Source of the DNA: Phaeodactylibacter sp.
GTDB lineage: Bacteria > Bacteroidota > Bacteroidia > Chitinophagales > Saprospiraceae
Direction of reading: 5' to 3'
Assembly (NCBI RefSeq): GCF_022763345.1
Contig: NZ_JALEGS010000025.1
Location: 1-64,000, forward strand
DNA length: 64,000 nucleotides
Position numbers and translations under genes: made by a program. Every line of letters starts with the position of its first letter. Positions within the stretch are counted from its first letter, which is position 1. Below are positions 1 to 8,913 of the stretch, piece after piece. The notes beneath the pieces were generated by a model. The model ran no database searches and was not told where the DNA came from. It was given only the letters and a program-made list of their open reading frames with translations.

Positions 1-40
1 CCTTGATTATTTGGCTCTCTGTAAACTTTGATTTCTTCAT
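1..40 (-). CDS. IS3-family transposase OrfA, N-terminal fragment (partial at window edge)
   Basis: Only 13 codons are visible. They read MKKSKFTESQIIK, which closely matches the usual start of IS3-family OrfA proteins (a small helix-turn-helix protein that, with OrfB, makes the transposase by frameshifting). ATG is at 40-38. Because so little is visible, the assignment rests only on this N-terminal signature, but that signature is distinctive. Confidence 0.6.
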   Translation of the reverse strand, partial: MKKSKFTESQIIK

Positions 41-94
41 AACAGCTTAAAGTTAGTGAATTTTTAAACTGTCTTATTTTTACGCAAGTCTACA
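1..94 (-). mobile_element. Left end of an IS3-type insertion sequence (runs off window)
   Basis: A transposase start lies at base 40 on the minus strand, preceded (bases 41-94) by a short AT-rich leader. The leader begins with TGTAGACTTGCG when read on the minus strand. IS3-family ends usually start with TG, so the boundary is placed at base 94. The next 3 kb to the left would be needed to see the other end and any target duplication. The boundary is an inference from the TG rule and from the neighbouring gene ending exactly here. Confidence 0.5.
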
Positions 95-860
95 CCGTCA
101 AATTGAAAGTACTAATACCATCGACCAAATAAGCTCCACATCTCTCATCCAAATGAATTACGACTTCTTTGTCGAAAGGTATATTTTGATAACTTTTATT
201 GCTTATTGATATTTCTAAATCACCATAATGATGATAACCATCTGCCCTTAGTACATCTTCTATATAATCTTGAGAGACCGAACAGGTATTTGAAGGAGCT
301 AGCAATTGGTTACCTGTAGTACAACAGTTATAAACTTTATCTATATGCTGGCTGACGTGGCTCATTCCAGCGGTCAATCTGGCAACCCAATCTCCATTAG
401 CCCCCTGTAATTGAATCTCTAACGAAGATTTTATATTCTCGACTCTATCAATTGTAACGCATGGATATGAATTGGATTTGGGAACGACTAATTCGACCCA
501 AAACCGCCCTCCTGAGGGAAAAGACCCTAACTCGCGACCAAACAATAAAAAATACGGTGATTCCTGCTCCACTTCAGCAATCTTGTCCTGAAAGACCTGT
601 GGCATCCCGCCCTCATATCCCTGCTGATGGAGGTAAAAGCCGAAATCATATACCGCAAAATCGTTTTGGAATGCTGTGGGGAAAACCTCGCGCAGTGCGC
701 AAGCCGCAGTATCCAGCTGTGCCAATTCGTCAGAGGTAAAGGATTGACCGGTGGCATTATCAAGCTGGATGAAGCAGCTTTGAGATTGACCTTTACTACC
801 GAGAATAAAAAGGCTGAAAAGGAAGAGAAGCGATTTAATTCGGAACATGGTATTTTTCAT
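90..860 (-). CDS. Secreted TPM-like protein, probably truncated by the IS element
   Basis: The protein is 256 residues with a signal peptide (residues 1-25, ending in GSKGQSQS). Residues about 25-125 are nearly identical to the N-terminal part of the 597-residue protein at 1835-3628, and the DNA is about 93% identical by eye at 527-680 versus 3310-3465. The pattern of alternating strands with conserved Tyr/Phe/Gly weakly recalls the TPM (YgcG) fold. The chosen start is ATG 860, where the signal peptide begins; the frame stays open upstream only because a sorting-domain remnant lost its stop (TAA to TCA). The stop codon TAG lies inside the putative IS terminus TGTAGAC, so the natural C-terminal domain is probably missing. 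Function unknown. Confidence 0.6.
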   Translation of the reverse strand: MKNTMFRIKSLLFLFSLFILGSKGQSQSCFIQLDNATGQSFTSDELAQLDTAACALREVFPTAFQNDFAVYDFGFYLHQQGYEGGMPQVFQDKIAEVEQESPYFLLFGRELGSFPSGGRFWVELVVPKSNSYPCVTIDRVENIKSSLEIQLQGANGDWVARLTAGMSHVSQHIDKVYNCCTTGNQLLAPSNTCSVSQDYIEDVLRADGYHHYGDLEISISNKSYQNIPFDKEVVIHLDERCGAYLVDGISTFNLTV

Positions 861-1137
861 TTTTGTCTTTCTTGATAATTTCTCCACAACCACCATCCGG
901 CGCGCTCCATCCACCACCACCGTCACCCAGTAAAGTCCGGGCAGCCACTTTTCAGTAGACAATGGGTAGGTGTGTTTGCCGGCAGTGCCATCGTAGCGGG
1001 GGGGGGGCGCTATCGTAGGTAGCTGTGGCAATTCGGCGGTCTAAGGGATCCAGTACCTCCACCTGTATGCGCTTGGCGAAAAAGTTATCGAAGTGCTGCA
1101 CGAAAATAAAATAGGTGAATCTTAATTTTAGCTTTTT
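861..1137 (-). pseudogene. Remnant of a T9SS sorting-domain gene, broken at a G10 tract
   Basis: Bases 861-1000 encode the last ~45 residues of a T9SS type A sorting domain (ending VVVEKL). They are about 94% identical in DNA to 6497-6620, the end of the intact gene at 6491-7357. The original TAA stop has become TCA, so the frame runs into the next gene. At 998-1007 there is a run of ten G. Beyond it a different fragment (read in another frame, ending IATATYDSA) continues to an in-frame TAA at 1138-1140. Neither part has a start codon. This is a chimeric, non-functional stretch. Confidence 0.65.
998..1007. repeat. G10 homopolymer at a gene-fragment junction
   Basis: There are ten consecutive G on the plus strand. 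Homology to the duplicate at 6497-6620 stops exactly here and the reading frame shifts. A second ten-base tract sits at 8140-8149 at another truncated-gene junction. Confidence 0.9.
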
Positions 1138-1172
1138 TTAGCAACATCGGCATTTTCAGCTGTGGTGTCTCA

Positions 1173-1847
1173 CTAAGAATCGTATAAAACATTTTCTCTA
1201 ACGGTCAACAGCCACAACTGACCTACTTTATGAAAGTAGTGCACGTATTTGTATTCAGAAGAAAGGAATAGCCTCATATACAAAACCGCTTTTTCCCCCG
1301 TTTCATCAACGTAGACCTCTGATAGGAAACAACTGATTGAGGCGTGACGACGATCGCAGGGCTCACCAGAACGGATAAGTTTACCACCCATTTTGCTAAA
1401 ATCCAATTTTGAATAATCTATGCTTTCGTTCAGCGCTTTTTTATTCCTTCCCAAAAACATATTCGCTCGGGTAACACTTTCAGCAGGAAATAGCTGACTA
1501 ATCTTCATACTATCTAAAACGCCCACATCCACTATGACACATTCTCTTTCTGTAAAATTGTGATCATTGTATAAAAAATATAGCGTTGAATAACATGGCA
1601 TAGTATCAAATGCAGGTATGCTATACTCCGAAAAGAATGCTTCAAAAGTATCTTTACTAAAAGAATCATCGTAATCTTGCTCACAAACCTGGCGAGGTAT
1701 AAACTGGTAGGATATCGCTGCATTTATTATCGCCTCCTTGTCTGTAAGCTCAATGCTCACCTTTTGATTAGCAACATTTTTACAAGAATGAAGCAATGGT
1801 GAAAACATGCAAAGCAAACAACAAATGATTGTAACTAGTTTGTGCAC
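1173..1847 (-). CDS. Putative outer-membrane lipoprotein, unknown; possible immunity partner
   Basis: The protein is 224 residues, starting at GTG 1847 and overlapping the end of the metallopeptidase-like gene (stop 1835-1837) by 13 bases, so translation is probably coupled. The N-terminus is hydrophobic and followed by a lipobox-like LLHSC (residues 18-22), predicting a lipoprotein. No family is recognised. Position directly downstream of, and overlapping, a secreted zincin-like protein would fit an immunity or inhibitor role, but that is inferred from context only. The DNA is AT-rich compared with the rest of the window. Confidence 0.6.
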   Translation of the reverse strand: MHKLVTIICCLLCMFSPLLHSCKNVANQKVSIELTDKEAIINAAISYQFIPRQVCEQDYDDSFSKDTFEAFFSEYSIPAFDTMPCYSTLYFLYNDHNFTERECVIVDVGVLDSMKISQLFPAESVTRANMFLGRNKKALNESIDYSKLDFSKMGGKLIRSGEPCDRRHASISCFLSEVYVDETGEKAVLYMRLFLSSEYKYVHYFHKVGQLWLLTVRENVLYDS

Positions 1848-3628
1848 GGCAATTGTATATTTTGCTTGAGCAGTTCGTGTAGATCCGCCATTTTATTTTC
1901 TATGCTAATCAATGTCTCTAAGTCGTTAAACCCCGTCCATCTTTGGATATCTTCTATTGAAAATTGAGGCTGCTCCCCGAAATCATACGTTAGGTAGAAA
2001 TAATTTGTTCTATTTCCATAGCCTCCGTTAAAACCGTGGAGGGTATCGCTTAATTTTCTAAAATAATGATTTAAAATTATCCAATGCTCCGTGTAACTTG
2101 TAGCTATGTTCTCAAAATTGTAGTTCCTGTAGTGACTATAATAATGTCCATAACTATAAAGCGAAAAATTTCTTTTCTTTTGATCTGATGTCGCACCACT
2201 GACTTTCATTAAGTTATGTTTTAATATGGCATGAACACACTCATGTATAATTGTTTTGGCGATATACAAGTAACCCAGCTTTTCTTTATTACAATACTCT
2301 TCATCAGAAAACCTATCTTCATCAATTCTTATAATAACATGTCTGTGATCTATAACATAGCTTAAAGAACTTGTACTCCCGTTTACTCCGCTTCCAATAT
2401 CTTCAATCCGTATTTCCACGTTCAGACCGCTGTTTTCAAAGATATTAATAAAATCGCCTGATATCCCGCCTGCTTCTTTGAGAGTCTCAGTCACTTCATA
2501 AAACTTACTCGCATATTGTGGAAATCTATCAGTATTAAGTAATATTTCTCCCGTTGGTCCTTTCAGAGTCACAAACAGTGTAGCGCTATTTTCACTATAT
2601 ACAAAGTGAATCCAAACTCCTTCAGCACTAGATTCAAAACGATTTTCTATATCTTCCATGGTGGGAAGCTCTTCCCCTTCCCCATTTCTTAAAGCCGTAT
2701 TTTCGCCTGTAGAACAAAAAACAGCGTTGTCTGTAATTGCACCATAAAACTCCCGACCATTGCTAACATGTAAATCCGAAAGAGTTTTTAGTTCTATGAA
2801 TAAATCCCCTACATCTATTGTCTCTCCATAAAGATCAAAGCCATCTATCGTCGAATAGTTCTCTACCCTGTAATCTCCTCCTACATATTCAATAGGTTCT
2901 ACATTGTATTCGGTAGCGCATATACACGTATGGTCTACATTGGGCGGATCGGAAAGAATTGATATAGGGTCTTGATCTGTTCCTGCTTTGGAACCGAAGT
3001 AGAGAAGCACATCATCATACGTCCAGTTACAGATTGGGCAATCTGGACTTAAATTGAATTCACAACAGTTTACAACTTCCTCTACACTTGATTCAAGTAT
3101 TTGAATACCTGCAAATAGTGCTTGAGATAGTCCTTGAGATAGTCCTTGAGTAGAATAAGTATTTGAATTCCCTAGTGTTTGAGACACGGCCAGTCGTACT
3201 TCGAACTCTATCATGCGATAAAAATCTGCTGTTAGACAAGAAAAACTCCCCTCCTCCGGCAGCTGCACCTCCACCCAAACCTTCCCCAGCGCCCCGCCAC
3301 GCAGCAACTCACGACCAAACAACAAAAAATACGGTGACTCCTGCTCCACTTCAGCAATCTTGTCCTGAAAGACCTGTGGCATCCCACCCTCATATCCCTG
3401 TTGATGGAGATAAAAGCCGAAATCATATACCGTAAAATCGTTTTGGAATTCTGTGGGGAATACCGCCCGCAAAGAGCAAGCCGCCGCCTCCAGCTCCGCA
3501 AGTTGTTCAGTTGAGAAGGCTAGACTACCCGTAGCGTCATCTTCTTGAATGAAGCAAGACTGTGCCTGCAGGGCGAAAGAGCCCCATAGTAGGGCTAGTA
3601 GCAGAATAAGGTTTTTTGGAGAGAACAT
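1835..3628 (-). CDS. Secreted protein: TPM-like N-terminus plus zincin (HECVH) C-terminal domain
   Basis: The protein is 597 residues. ATG 3628 is chosen because a signal peptide follows directly (cleavage near ALQAQS); the open frame upstream is inside the previous gene. Residues about 24-125 match the protein at 90-860. A short tandem repeat (TQGLSQGLSQ) lies near residue 160, then NCC, then a different C-terminal part. At about residues 460-464 is HECVH in the context IIHECVHAILKH, the HExxH zinc site of metallopeptidases, with a possible third ligand in NIATSYTEHW about 50 residues later. No T9SS sorting domain is seen. It may act as a secreted or surface protease; use as an antibacterial toxin is a guess from the variable C-terminus. 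Confidence 0.6.
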   Translation of the reverse strand: MFSPKNLILLLALLWGSFALQAQSCFIQEDDATGSLAFSTEQLAELEAAACSLRAVFPTEFQNDFTVYDFGFYLHQQGYEGGMPQVFQDKIAEVEQESPYFLLFGRELLRGGALGKVWVEVQLPEEGSFSCLTADFYRMIEFEVRLAVSQTLGNSNTYSTQGLSQGLSQALFAGIQILESSVEEVVNCCEFNLSPDCPICNWTYDDVLLYFGSKAGTDQDPISILSDPPNVDHTCICATEYNVEPIEYVGGDYRVENYSTIDGFDLYGETIDVGDLFIELKTLSDLHVSNGREFYGAITDNAVFCSTGENTALRNGEGEELPTMEDIENRFESSAEGVWIHFVYSENSATLFVTLKGPTGEILLNTDRFPQYASKFYEVTETLKEAGGISGDFINIFENSGLNVEIRIEDIGSGVNGSTSSLSYVIDHRHVIIRIDEDRFSDEEYCNKEKLGYLYIAKTIIHECVHAILKHNLMKVSGATSDQKKRNFSLYSYGHYYSHYRNYNFENIATSYTEHWIILNHYFRKLSDTLHGFNGGYGNRTNYFYLTYDFGEQPQFSIEDIQRWTGFNDLETLISIENKMADLHELLKQNIQLPCTN

Positions 3629-3659
3629 TTGCTTATTCGTTAATGAGTTAAATAATCCA

Positions 3660-4775
3660 TCACTTCCCTTTGAGCCCAGGGTACCGCTCATACAATGCTG
3701 CTTTACTAGATAAGCTGACAATTTTGGGAAAAGGACGCTTAGTATTCGTACGCTCAACTGTGGAAAAGAACACGAGCTCCCCTGTATCCCGGTCTTCTAT
3801 GAAGAGACGCTTGCCGAAGATCCAGCGAGGGTAGTCTTTTATGTCAAGCGCCCCTATGCGCACTATATCTTGGTCGCCAATATGGTAGAGCAAACCAGTA
3901 TCTATGTTTATGCAGTAGTACTCGCCATCCTGCGCTATTACTTTGAAATGCCCCTCGAAGAAAAGAGTATCGTCGATGGCTTCGTAGCGGTGGTGCTTAC
4001 TGGAGGGGTGATACTTTAATTCAGGTGAGTGGTACCAGTAAGAAGGTTGTGGTATATTGTATTCGCCTATACTATCCCTCGAATAAGTAATCAACTCTTG
4101 CCAGGCGTTTTCCTCTAGCTTTTCCCTGTATTCAGGATAATCATATTGCCATATGGTGAGTTGCCTGTCATCTCTTATATAAAAGAGAAATTGTCTGGAA
4201 TTGAGCGCAATAAAATCAAATGTAATATTGTCAATAACTGGCCCTTTATGAAAGTCTCTACCCTGAAGGCCTGTTTTCCAGCGGAACAAAAATGTAATAG
4301 GATATATATATCGTAGATTCCTAAGTGACGGTTTACTCGACTTCCTATCAAACAATTCACCTAACAATTTATCTTTATCTGGGATTTCCTTTGCTAATTC
4401 AATCGCCAGCAAACTGTCTCTTTTTCTCCTTTCCTGAATACTTATCTTTGAAATTTTAGAACGAAAAAAAGTAAAATAACCTATCTCCGGAGATTTTGTA
4501 TGAATACAGTTTATAGCAAAAACAAGGGTATCCTGTATATCCCAGGTGAACGGATAATCATAAAACGAGGAACCAACAACGGCTTTGACTTCTGTTGTTG
4601 GTATTTCGTTTTCGACTTTAAGTATATTATGGCTCTGAATGTAAGTATCATTAATATGTTCTCCGATTACAGGTACATGCAAGTCGGCATTATGTACAAC
4701 TGAATAAGTAATCTGTGCAATGCATGATGCACTGAAACACAATAATGATACAAGAATAAAGAAGATTGGCTTCAT
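3660..4775 (-). CDS. Secreted protein of unknown function
   Basis: The protein is 371 residues with a clear signal peptide (MKPIFFILVSLLCFSASCIAQ; the Cys before IAQ could also be a lipobox). No known domain is recognised. The protein is rich in Tyr, Ile and charged residues and looks beta-rich. It starts immediately after the transglutaminase-like gene (4776) and is followed 31 bases later by the zincin-like gene, so the three are probably one transcript. By position it could be the partner or immunity protein of the gene before it. That is inference only. Confidence 0.55.
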   Translation of the reverse strand: MKPIFFILVSLLCFSASCIAQITYSVVHNADLHVPVIGEHINDTYIQSHNILKVENEIPTTEVKAVVGSSFYDYPFTWDIQDTLVFAINCIHTKSPEIGYFTFFRSKISKISIQERRKRDSLLAIELAKEIPDKDKLLGELFDRKSSKPSLRNLRYIYPITFLFRWKTGLQGRDFHKGPVIDNITFDFIALNSRQFLFYIRDDRQLTIWQYDYPEYREKLEENAWQELITYSRDSIGEYNIPQPSYWYHSPELKYHPSSKHHRYEAIDDTLFFEGHFKVIAQDGEYYCINIDTGLLYHIGDQDIVRIGALDIKDYPRWIFGKRLFIEDRDTGELVFFSTVERTNTKRPFPKIVSLSSKAALYERYPGLKGK

Positions 4776-6464
4776 TTAATTAATTGTTACTTTTATTTCT
4801 TCTGGTAAAAAGTTTTTTCTGAAATATCCGGGTATAGCACTGTATTCATACCCTCCCAGCTCTACAGTAATCACCTCAGAATCTACAATATATAATCCTT
4901 CTACGGAACTTTTCAACTCCAATTCAGTAGAATAAGTCACACCATAAGAAGGGTCGTAAAACATTTCTATTCCTTCTCCTTCTATGTTTATTTTTAAGAG
5001 TTTATGAAATAAGAAATACGATACAGGGTTAGTATTTCCCTGAGCAGGAATACCCGGTAAGCTCCATACACTTTCGTTGTACCATCTACATTTCCCTGTA
5101 GGTAATCCTTCGTTATCATACTCGGGTTGAAAATCATAAACAGGATTGCTTTCATCGTAAGGAATTAGATTCCTATATAAATACTCAGAATTATTAGGAC
5201 CAGGAAAATTTGAATTGGGATTAGACTCAAAGTGCCAATTTTTTATTAGCATACCTTCAAAAGCATTGCTATTCACTGACTCTATAGTTACAAAATTAAA
5301 GTCTGTTTCATAACGATAGCCTTGGTGTTTTAAGATATTGGATAATAAGCTTTGCCAAGACGTACACTGTCCATCATAATTGTTCAACAAGGGTTCCCAA
5401 GAGGCCTCGGGATCGGCGGTCCCGTAGTATGATAACGTAGAATAATTTCCATTTCCTAAAAAGTCGTTAGAAGTCAAGCTTCCACTTGCCAATTCAAATC
5501 CTTCCCATATACTTAGAAAGAGATCCGCTTTATTTTCATTTTCTTTTCCTCTATTGCACCCATAGTACAATAGTCTTTCATCAAGATCAAAAAAATCGTC
5601 AAATGGCGGAGCGGGTGTATTATAGATGACATAAATTGTATTCGAAGTTGTAAATATCTCCACCCAACTCCCCCCACCATCAAAAGAAAGCGACCATTCC
5701 ACCTCAAAGTCCGCCCAATAATCGACCGACTCCCCGGTGCTAATTTCTATGCCAAGACCGGATGGCTGTATGGTACTTTCATTATAGACTGCACCATCGA
5801 CAGTATAGGTAGCGTCATTGGTCGTTCCTTTGATTTTTATGCTGCTCCCCGGCAAAGCACCAGTAAAAGAAAAAGTTGGGCGAAGTTCCATCACGTCTTG
5901 CCGCTTGTAACATACAGCACCTGCAATAATGCCATTCCCGGCTTCGCTACTGGCAGACAATTGCCATTGCGGCTCCTCTACCCCATCTATCGGATAACTC
6001 CCTTCAAATGCAACTGATGCAAGCACTAGTTGGTCAGACAATAAAGCCTCTATTCCTTCCTGAAGACAATTATTGTAATCCGTAACAATATACCATGGCA
6101 ACATTATTTCCTGTACAATATGCTGCCGAACAGGCTGGGGCAATGCTGACTCTAAATCACTCGTCACCGCAATAACTGGCATACCACCACTATGTTGAGC
6201 CAATACGTAAAACACTACAGTATTACTGCCCTCGGCAATCCAGTCCTGAAGGTTTTGTTCTACCTGAGGAATTGCCTTAGTATGTGTCACTATTTTGATT
6301 TCCCAACCTTTTAAAGAGGTTACTTCATTAGCCTTGTTCTGCACCAAGCCTTCTTCCAATGGTTCTAACAAGTCACCATAATCTTTGAATGGCAGTATAG
6401 GATTATGCTGGCACAGTAATGGCAAAGCCGTTATAGTTAGACCTATTAGATATAGCAGTCTCAT
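4776..6464 (-). CDS. Secreted protein: TPM-like domain plus transglutaminase-like C-terminus
   Basis: The protein is 562 residues. ATG 6464 gives a clean signal peptide (MRLLYLIGLTITALPLL); ATG 6488 is an alternative. Residues about 30-165 (SNTVVFYVLAQ..., then DLESALPQPVRQHI, then DYNNCLQEGIEALL) resemble TPM domains, in which a conserved DLExxLPD segment is followed by a GDY..GL segment. The C-terminal part has Cys in GQCTSW (about residue 365), His in SYFLFHKLL (about 486) and Asp in FYDPSYG (about 503). This is the Cys-His-Asp order of transglutaminase/papain-like enzymes. It lies 26 bases after a T9SS-sorted gene. Substrate unknown; a deamidase, peptidase or toxin role are all possible. 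Confidence 0.6.
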   Translation of the reverse strand: MRLLYLIGLTITALPLLCQHNPILPFKDYGDLLEPLEEGLVQNKANEVTSLKGWEIKIVTHTKAIPQVEQNLQDWIAEGSNTVVFYVLAQHSGGMPVIAVTSDLESALPQPVRQHIVQEIMLPWYIVTDYNNCLQEGIEALLSDQLVLASVAFEGSYPIDGVEEPQWQLSASSEAGNGIIAGAVCYKRQDVMELRPTFSFTGALPGSSIKIKGTTNDATYTVDGAVYNESTIQPSGLGIEISTGESVDYWADFEVEWSLSFDGGGSWVEIFTTSNTIYVIYNTPAPPFDDFFDLDERLLYYGCNRGKENENKADLFLSIWEGFELASGSLTSNDFLGNGNYSTLSYYGTADPEASWEPLLNNYDGQCTSWQSLLSNILKHQGYRYETDFNFVTIESVNSNAFEGMLIKNWHFESNPNSNFPGPNNSEYLYRNLIPYDESNPVYDFQPEYDNEGLPTGKCRWYNESVWSLPGIPAQGNTNPVSYFLFHKLLKINIEGEGIEMFYDPSYGVTYSTELELKSSVEGLYIVDSEVITVELGGYEYSAIPGYFRKNFLPEEIKVTIN

Positions 6465-6490
6465 TTTTTGTATTCCCACAATGAACATAT

Positions 6491-7357
6491 TTATAATTTC
6501 TCCACAACCACCACCCGGCGCACCCCATCCACCACCACCGTCACCCAGTAAAGCCCGGGCAGCCACTTTTCAGTAGGCAATGGGTAGGTGTGCTTGCCGG
6601 CAGTGCCATCGTAGCGGGCGGTGGTGATTTGCTGGCCGAGCGCATTCTGTACGATAGCCTCTATGGGCGTGGCAGCGGGCAGCTGCAGTTCCAGTTGCAG
6701 CCAATCGGTTGCCGGGTTCGGGAAGACGCGCAGGGAGGACAGGATATCGGCTTCGCTAACCAGCGCCGCCTGATCAAAGTCCAGCAGCAGGGTAAACCCA
6801 TCCGCTTGCCCACTGGGGCGGTTCCCGGAGGACAGGGCGTAGTTGTTGACCCAGAGCAAGTAGGTCTCTCCAGCCTGCACCGTGACCGGGGACAGGTAGT
6901 TCCCATTGACATTTTCACAGCCAGAAGCGGCAGCATTGGTTTCTACATTTGCTTTGAGCCCCGTAGCGCCCATACAGGGCGTGCTGAATGCGGTAGCGCC
7001 TCCAATATTTGGCCCGGCGGCTGTGCAGCGTATAGCCGTGCGGCTCTGGCAGTCGCCCCCTTCAACTTTGTAGAGGATGAAGTCTAGGTCATCTCCTTCA
7101 TTGAGGGGGATGAGGTCGAAGGCCAAACGGGCATCTACCGGGGCCGTAAACTGAACCCATGCCAGGTGAGTGGCGGGCAACCCTTCAGCCCGGCAGTCAC
7201 TGGGCTGGGGCGGGGTATCTGCTGCTGCCCGGCTTAAGGACGGGACGGTGAGCATGGTTTCCTGTGAGCTGAGCACAGTAGCCTCCGCACAGTCCTGCGC
7301 CTGGCTCAACGAGGGCAACAGGAATAAAGCGATAAATAGTATTTGGAGTCGCATCAT
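6491..7357 (-). CDS. T9SS-secreted surface protein with type A sorting domain
   Basis: The protein is 288 residues: signal peptide (ends SLSQAQ), a Cys-containing beta-rich domain (residues 22-200) of the kind seen in PPC/pre-peptidase-like modules of Bacteroidota surface proteins, then a T9SS type A C-terminal sorting domain beginning VFPNPATDWLQLEL and ending GLYWVTVVVDGVRRVVVVEKL. The last ~45 codons are duplicated as a remnant at 861-1000. The gene follows the FN3-like fragment by 11 bases and probably shares its transcript. Function beyond surface attachment is unknown. Confidence 0.8.
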   Translation of the reverse strand: MMRLQILFIALFLLPSLSQAQDCAEATVLSSQETMLTVPSLSRAAADTPPQPSDCRAEGLPATHLAWVQFTAPVDARLAFDLIPLNEGDDLDFILYKVEGGDCQSRTAIRCTAAGPNIGGATAFSTPCMGATGLKANVETNAAASGCENVNGNYLSPVTVQAGETYLLWVNNYALSSGNRPSGQADGFTLLLDFDQAALVSEADILSSLRVFPNPATDWLQLELQLPAATPIEAIVQNALGQQITTARYDGTAGKHTYPLPTEKWLPGLYWVTVVVDGVRRVVVVEKL

Positions 7358-7368
7358 AGTCCTTTCAT

Positions 7369-8139
7369 TTAATAGATCACAATGACTGATTCAGAGAGCG
7401 GGGACACTGCCCCATCAATGTACTGGGCTTCAACCCGGTAAGTATAGGCGGTCCCTTTCTTTAGCCCACCGTCGAAGAAGAAAAAGTGGTTGCCGTCAAC
7501 GATGCCGGAGTCGATCCCAGACTGTGCACCAAAACGTTCCTGGATTTTCTGAAAGACTTCGAGTGTAATGACGCCTTCATCCGGCCTGACCATAAGGTAG
7601 GGCCGTAATACCCCATCGGATGCGGAACGGTATATTTGGTAACCATAAATTCCATCTTGTTCAAGGAACTCCCAGACCAGCGCAGCTTCTCCACGGCCAT
7701 ATAGGTATTGTTGGCCTGGCCGCGCACCTTGTGGGTTGTTTGGCAATACACTACTGGCGGGATTGACCGTTAATACAGGCAGATTGGTTAGCACCGCAGA
7801 ATCTTGTTCTAAAATCGTATGTATAAGCAAGCGCAGATCCAAAATCTCGCCCCGAACTGAGCTCGCTAAGGGGCGGGCAGTCAATATTTTAGAGCTGGAC
7901 TTCAGCCCGGCATCATCTACGGCCAGTAACCGGTAATCGTAGTTGTATTGATAAGAAGCTGTGGAGTCTTCAAAGTAAATGGGTTCCCCTGCTTGTAAGG
8001 TGGTGAGGGTTTCCCAAAGGTAGTCTTGATTTTTCTTGCGCTGCAATTCATGCTGCACCAAGTCATCACTACTGCTTGCGATCCCCTCTATTTTCAGGTA
8101 GCCGATCCGGGGCTCAATGTCATCCCCTGAAATAGTTTG
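7369..8139 (-). pseudogene. C-terminal part of a fibronectin type III-like protein, no start
   Basis: About 257 codons are open from the homopolymer tract at 8140 down to the stop at 7369. They contain FN3-like strands (for example VDDAGLKSSSKIL and GTAYTYRVEAQYIDGAVSPLS). There is no ATG; the only start-like codon is TTG at 8061, in the middle of a domain. The frame begins directly after ten G that follow the BatE stop codon, with no intergenic space. The 5' part of the gene is therefore missing, either by a real deletion or by a wrong assembly join. If expressed, it would have to be by read-through from batE. Confidence 0.6.
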
Positions 8140-8149
8140 CCCCCCCCCC
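8140..8149. repeat. C10 homopolymer (G10 on the coding strand) at a truncated-gene junction
   Basis: Ten C on the plus strand; on the minus strand the first G completes the BatE stop codon TAG and the remaining nine run into the headless FN3-like frame. The length and situation are the same as at 998-1007. Confidence 0.9.
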
Positions 8150-8913
8150 TAAACCTCCGCCACCAAATCCTTAGGCAGCCACCCCACCGTCGTATCACTC
8201 AGCTCCACTTTATACCAGCCGCTTATTTCATCCAGTATAGTCAGGGTCTCGCCACCGTAGAGGGTCAGGACGGGCTCACTTTGGGCATCCGGGGCCACGT
8301 GCAGGGGTGTTTCTTCTGCCATCAGGACGGCTTTGTGGTGGTAAAACTCCTGCTGCGCCCGACCGTAGGCGAAGCCAAAGGGCAACAGGCAGAGGAACAG
8401 GGCGGTAACGCCTGCCAGAAAACCGGCTTTGCGCTGCCGGCGCTGAGGGGCAAATTGCCAGACGGCCAGCCCGCCTACGCCCAGCCAAAACAGGAGGAGG
8501 CCAAGCACGGCCCAGCCCCGGGTGCGCATCAGGTGCTGCACGGAAAGCCAGGTGCGGACAACGCCCGATTGCCGGATTTGAATGTTCGAAGCTTCGAGTT
8601 GTTCCTGTACTAAAGCCAGATTGGACTGTACCTGCTCATTGGCGGGGTCGAGCCGGAGGGCACGCTCGTAGTTGAGGACCGACATGGGCAGATTGCCGTT
8701 GCGGTAGTAGGCGTTGCCGAGGTTGTAGTAGAGGCCCACACTTTCGTACCCCTCGGCACGGAGGGCTTCGTACCGGCTGATGGCGGTTTCGTAATCTTTG
8801 TCGTGGTAGGCATTATGGCCGGCTTGCAGCAGCTGTTTTGGTGAAGACTGTGCGGCCAGCAGCCCAATGCCCATTCCAAACCATGCAATGAATACCATCC
8901 ACTTTTTCATCAT
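8149..8913 (-). CDS. BatE-like protein: TPR repeats, two membrane helices, SH3 domain
   Basis: The protein is 254 residues: signal peptide (ends LLAAQ), TPR repeats at about residues 25-105 (AGHNAYHDKDYETAISRYEA, then YYNLGNAYYRNGN), two transmembrane helices (about 133-150 and 165-183), and a C-terminal bacterial SH3 domain (about 195-254, with WYKVEL and VGWLPKDLV). This order is that of BatE in the Bacteroides aerotolerance operon. Here it is not next to batA-D but follows an OstA-like gene, with start and stop overlapping (TAATG). Function is inferred as an envelope scaffold. Confidence 0.75.
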   Translation of the reverse strand: MMKKWMVFIAWFGMGIGLLAAQSSPKQLLQAGHNAYHDKDYETAISRYEALRAEGYESVGLYYNLGNAYYRNGNLPMSVLNYERALRLDPANEQVQSNLALVQEQLEASNIQIRQSGVVRTWLSVQHLMRTRGWAVLGLLLFWLGVGGLAVWQFAPQRRQRKAGFLAGVTALFLCLLPFGFAYGRAQQEFYHHKAVLMAEETPLHVAPDAQSEPVLTLYGGETLTILDEISGWYKVELSDTTVGWLPKDLVAEV

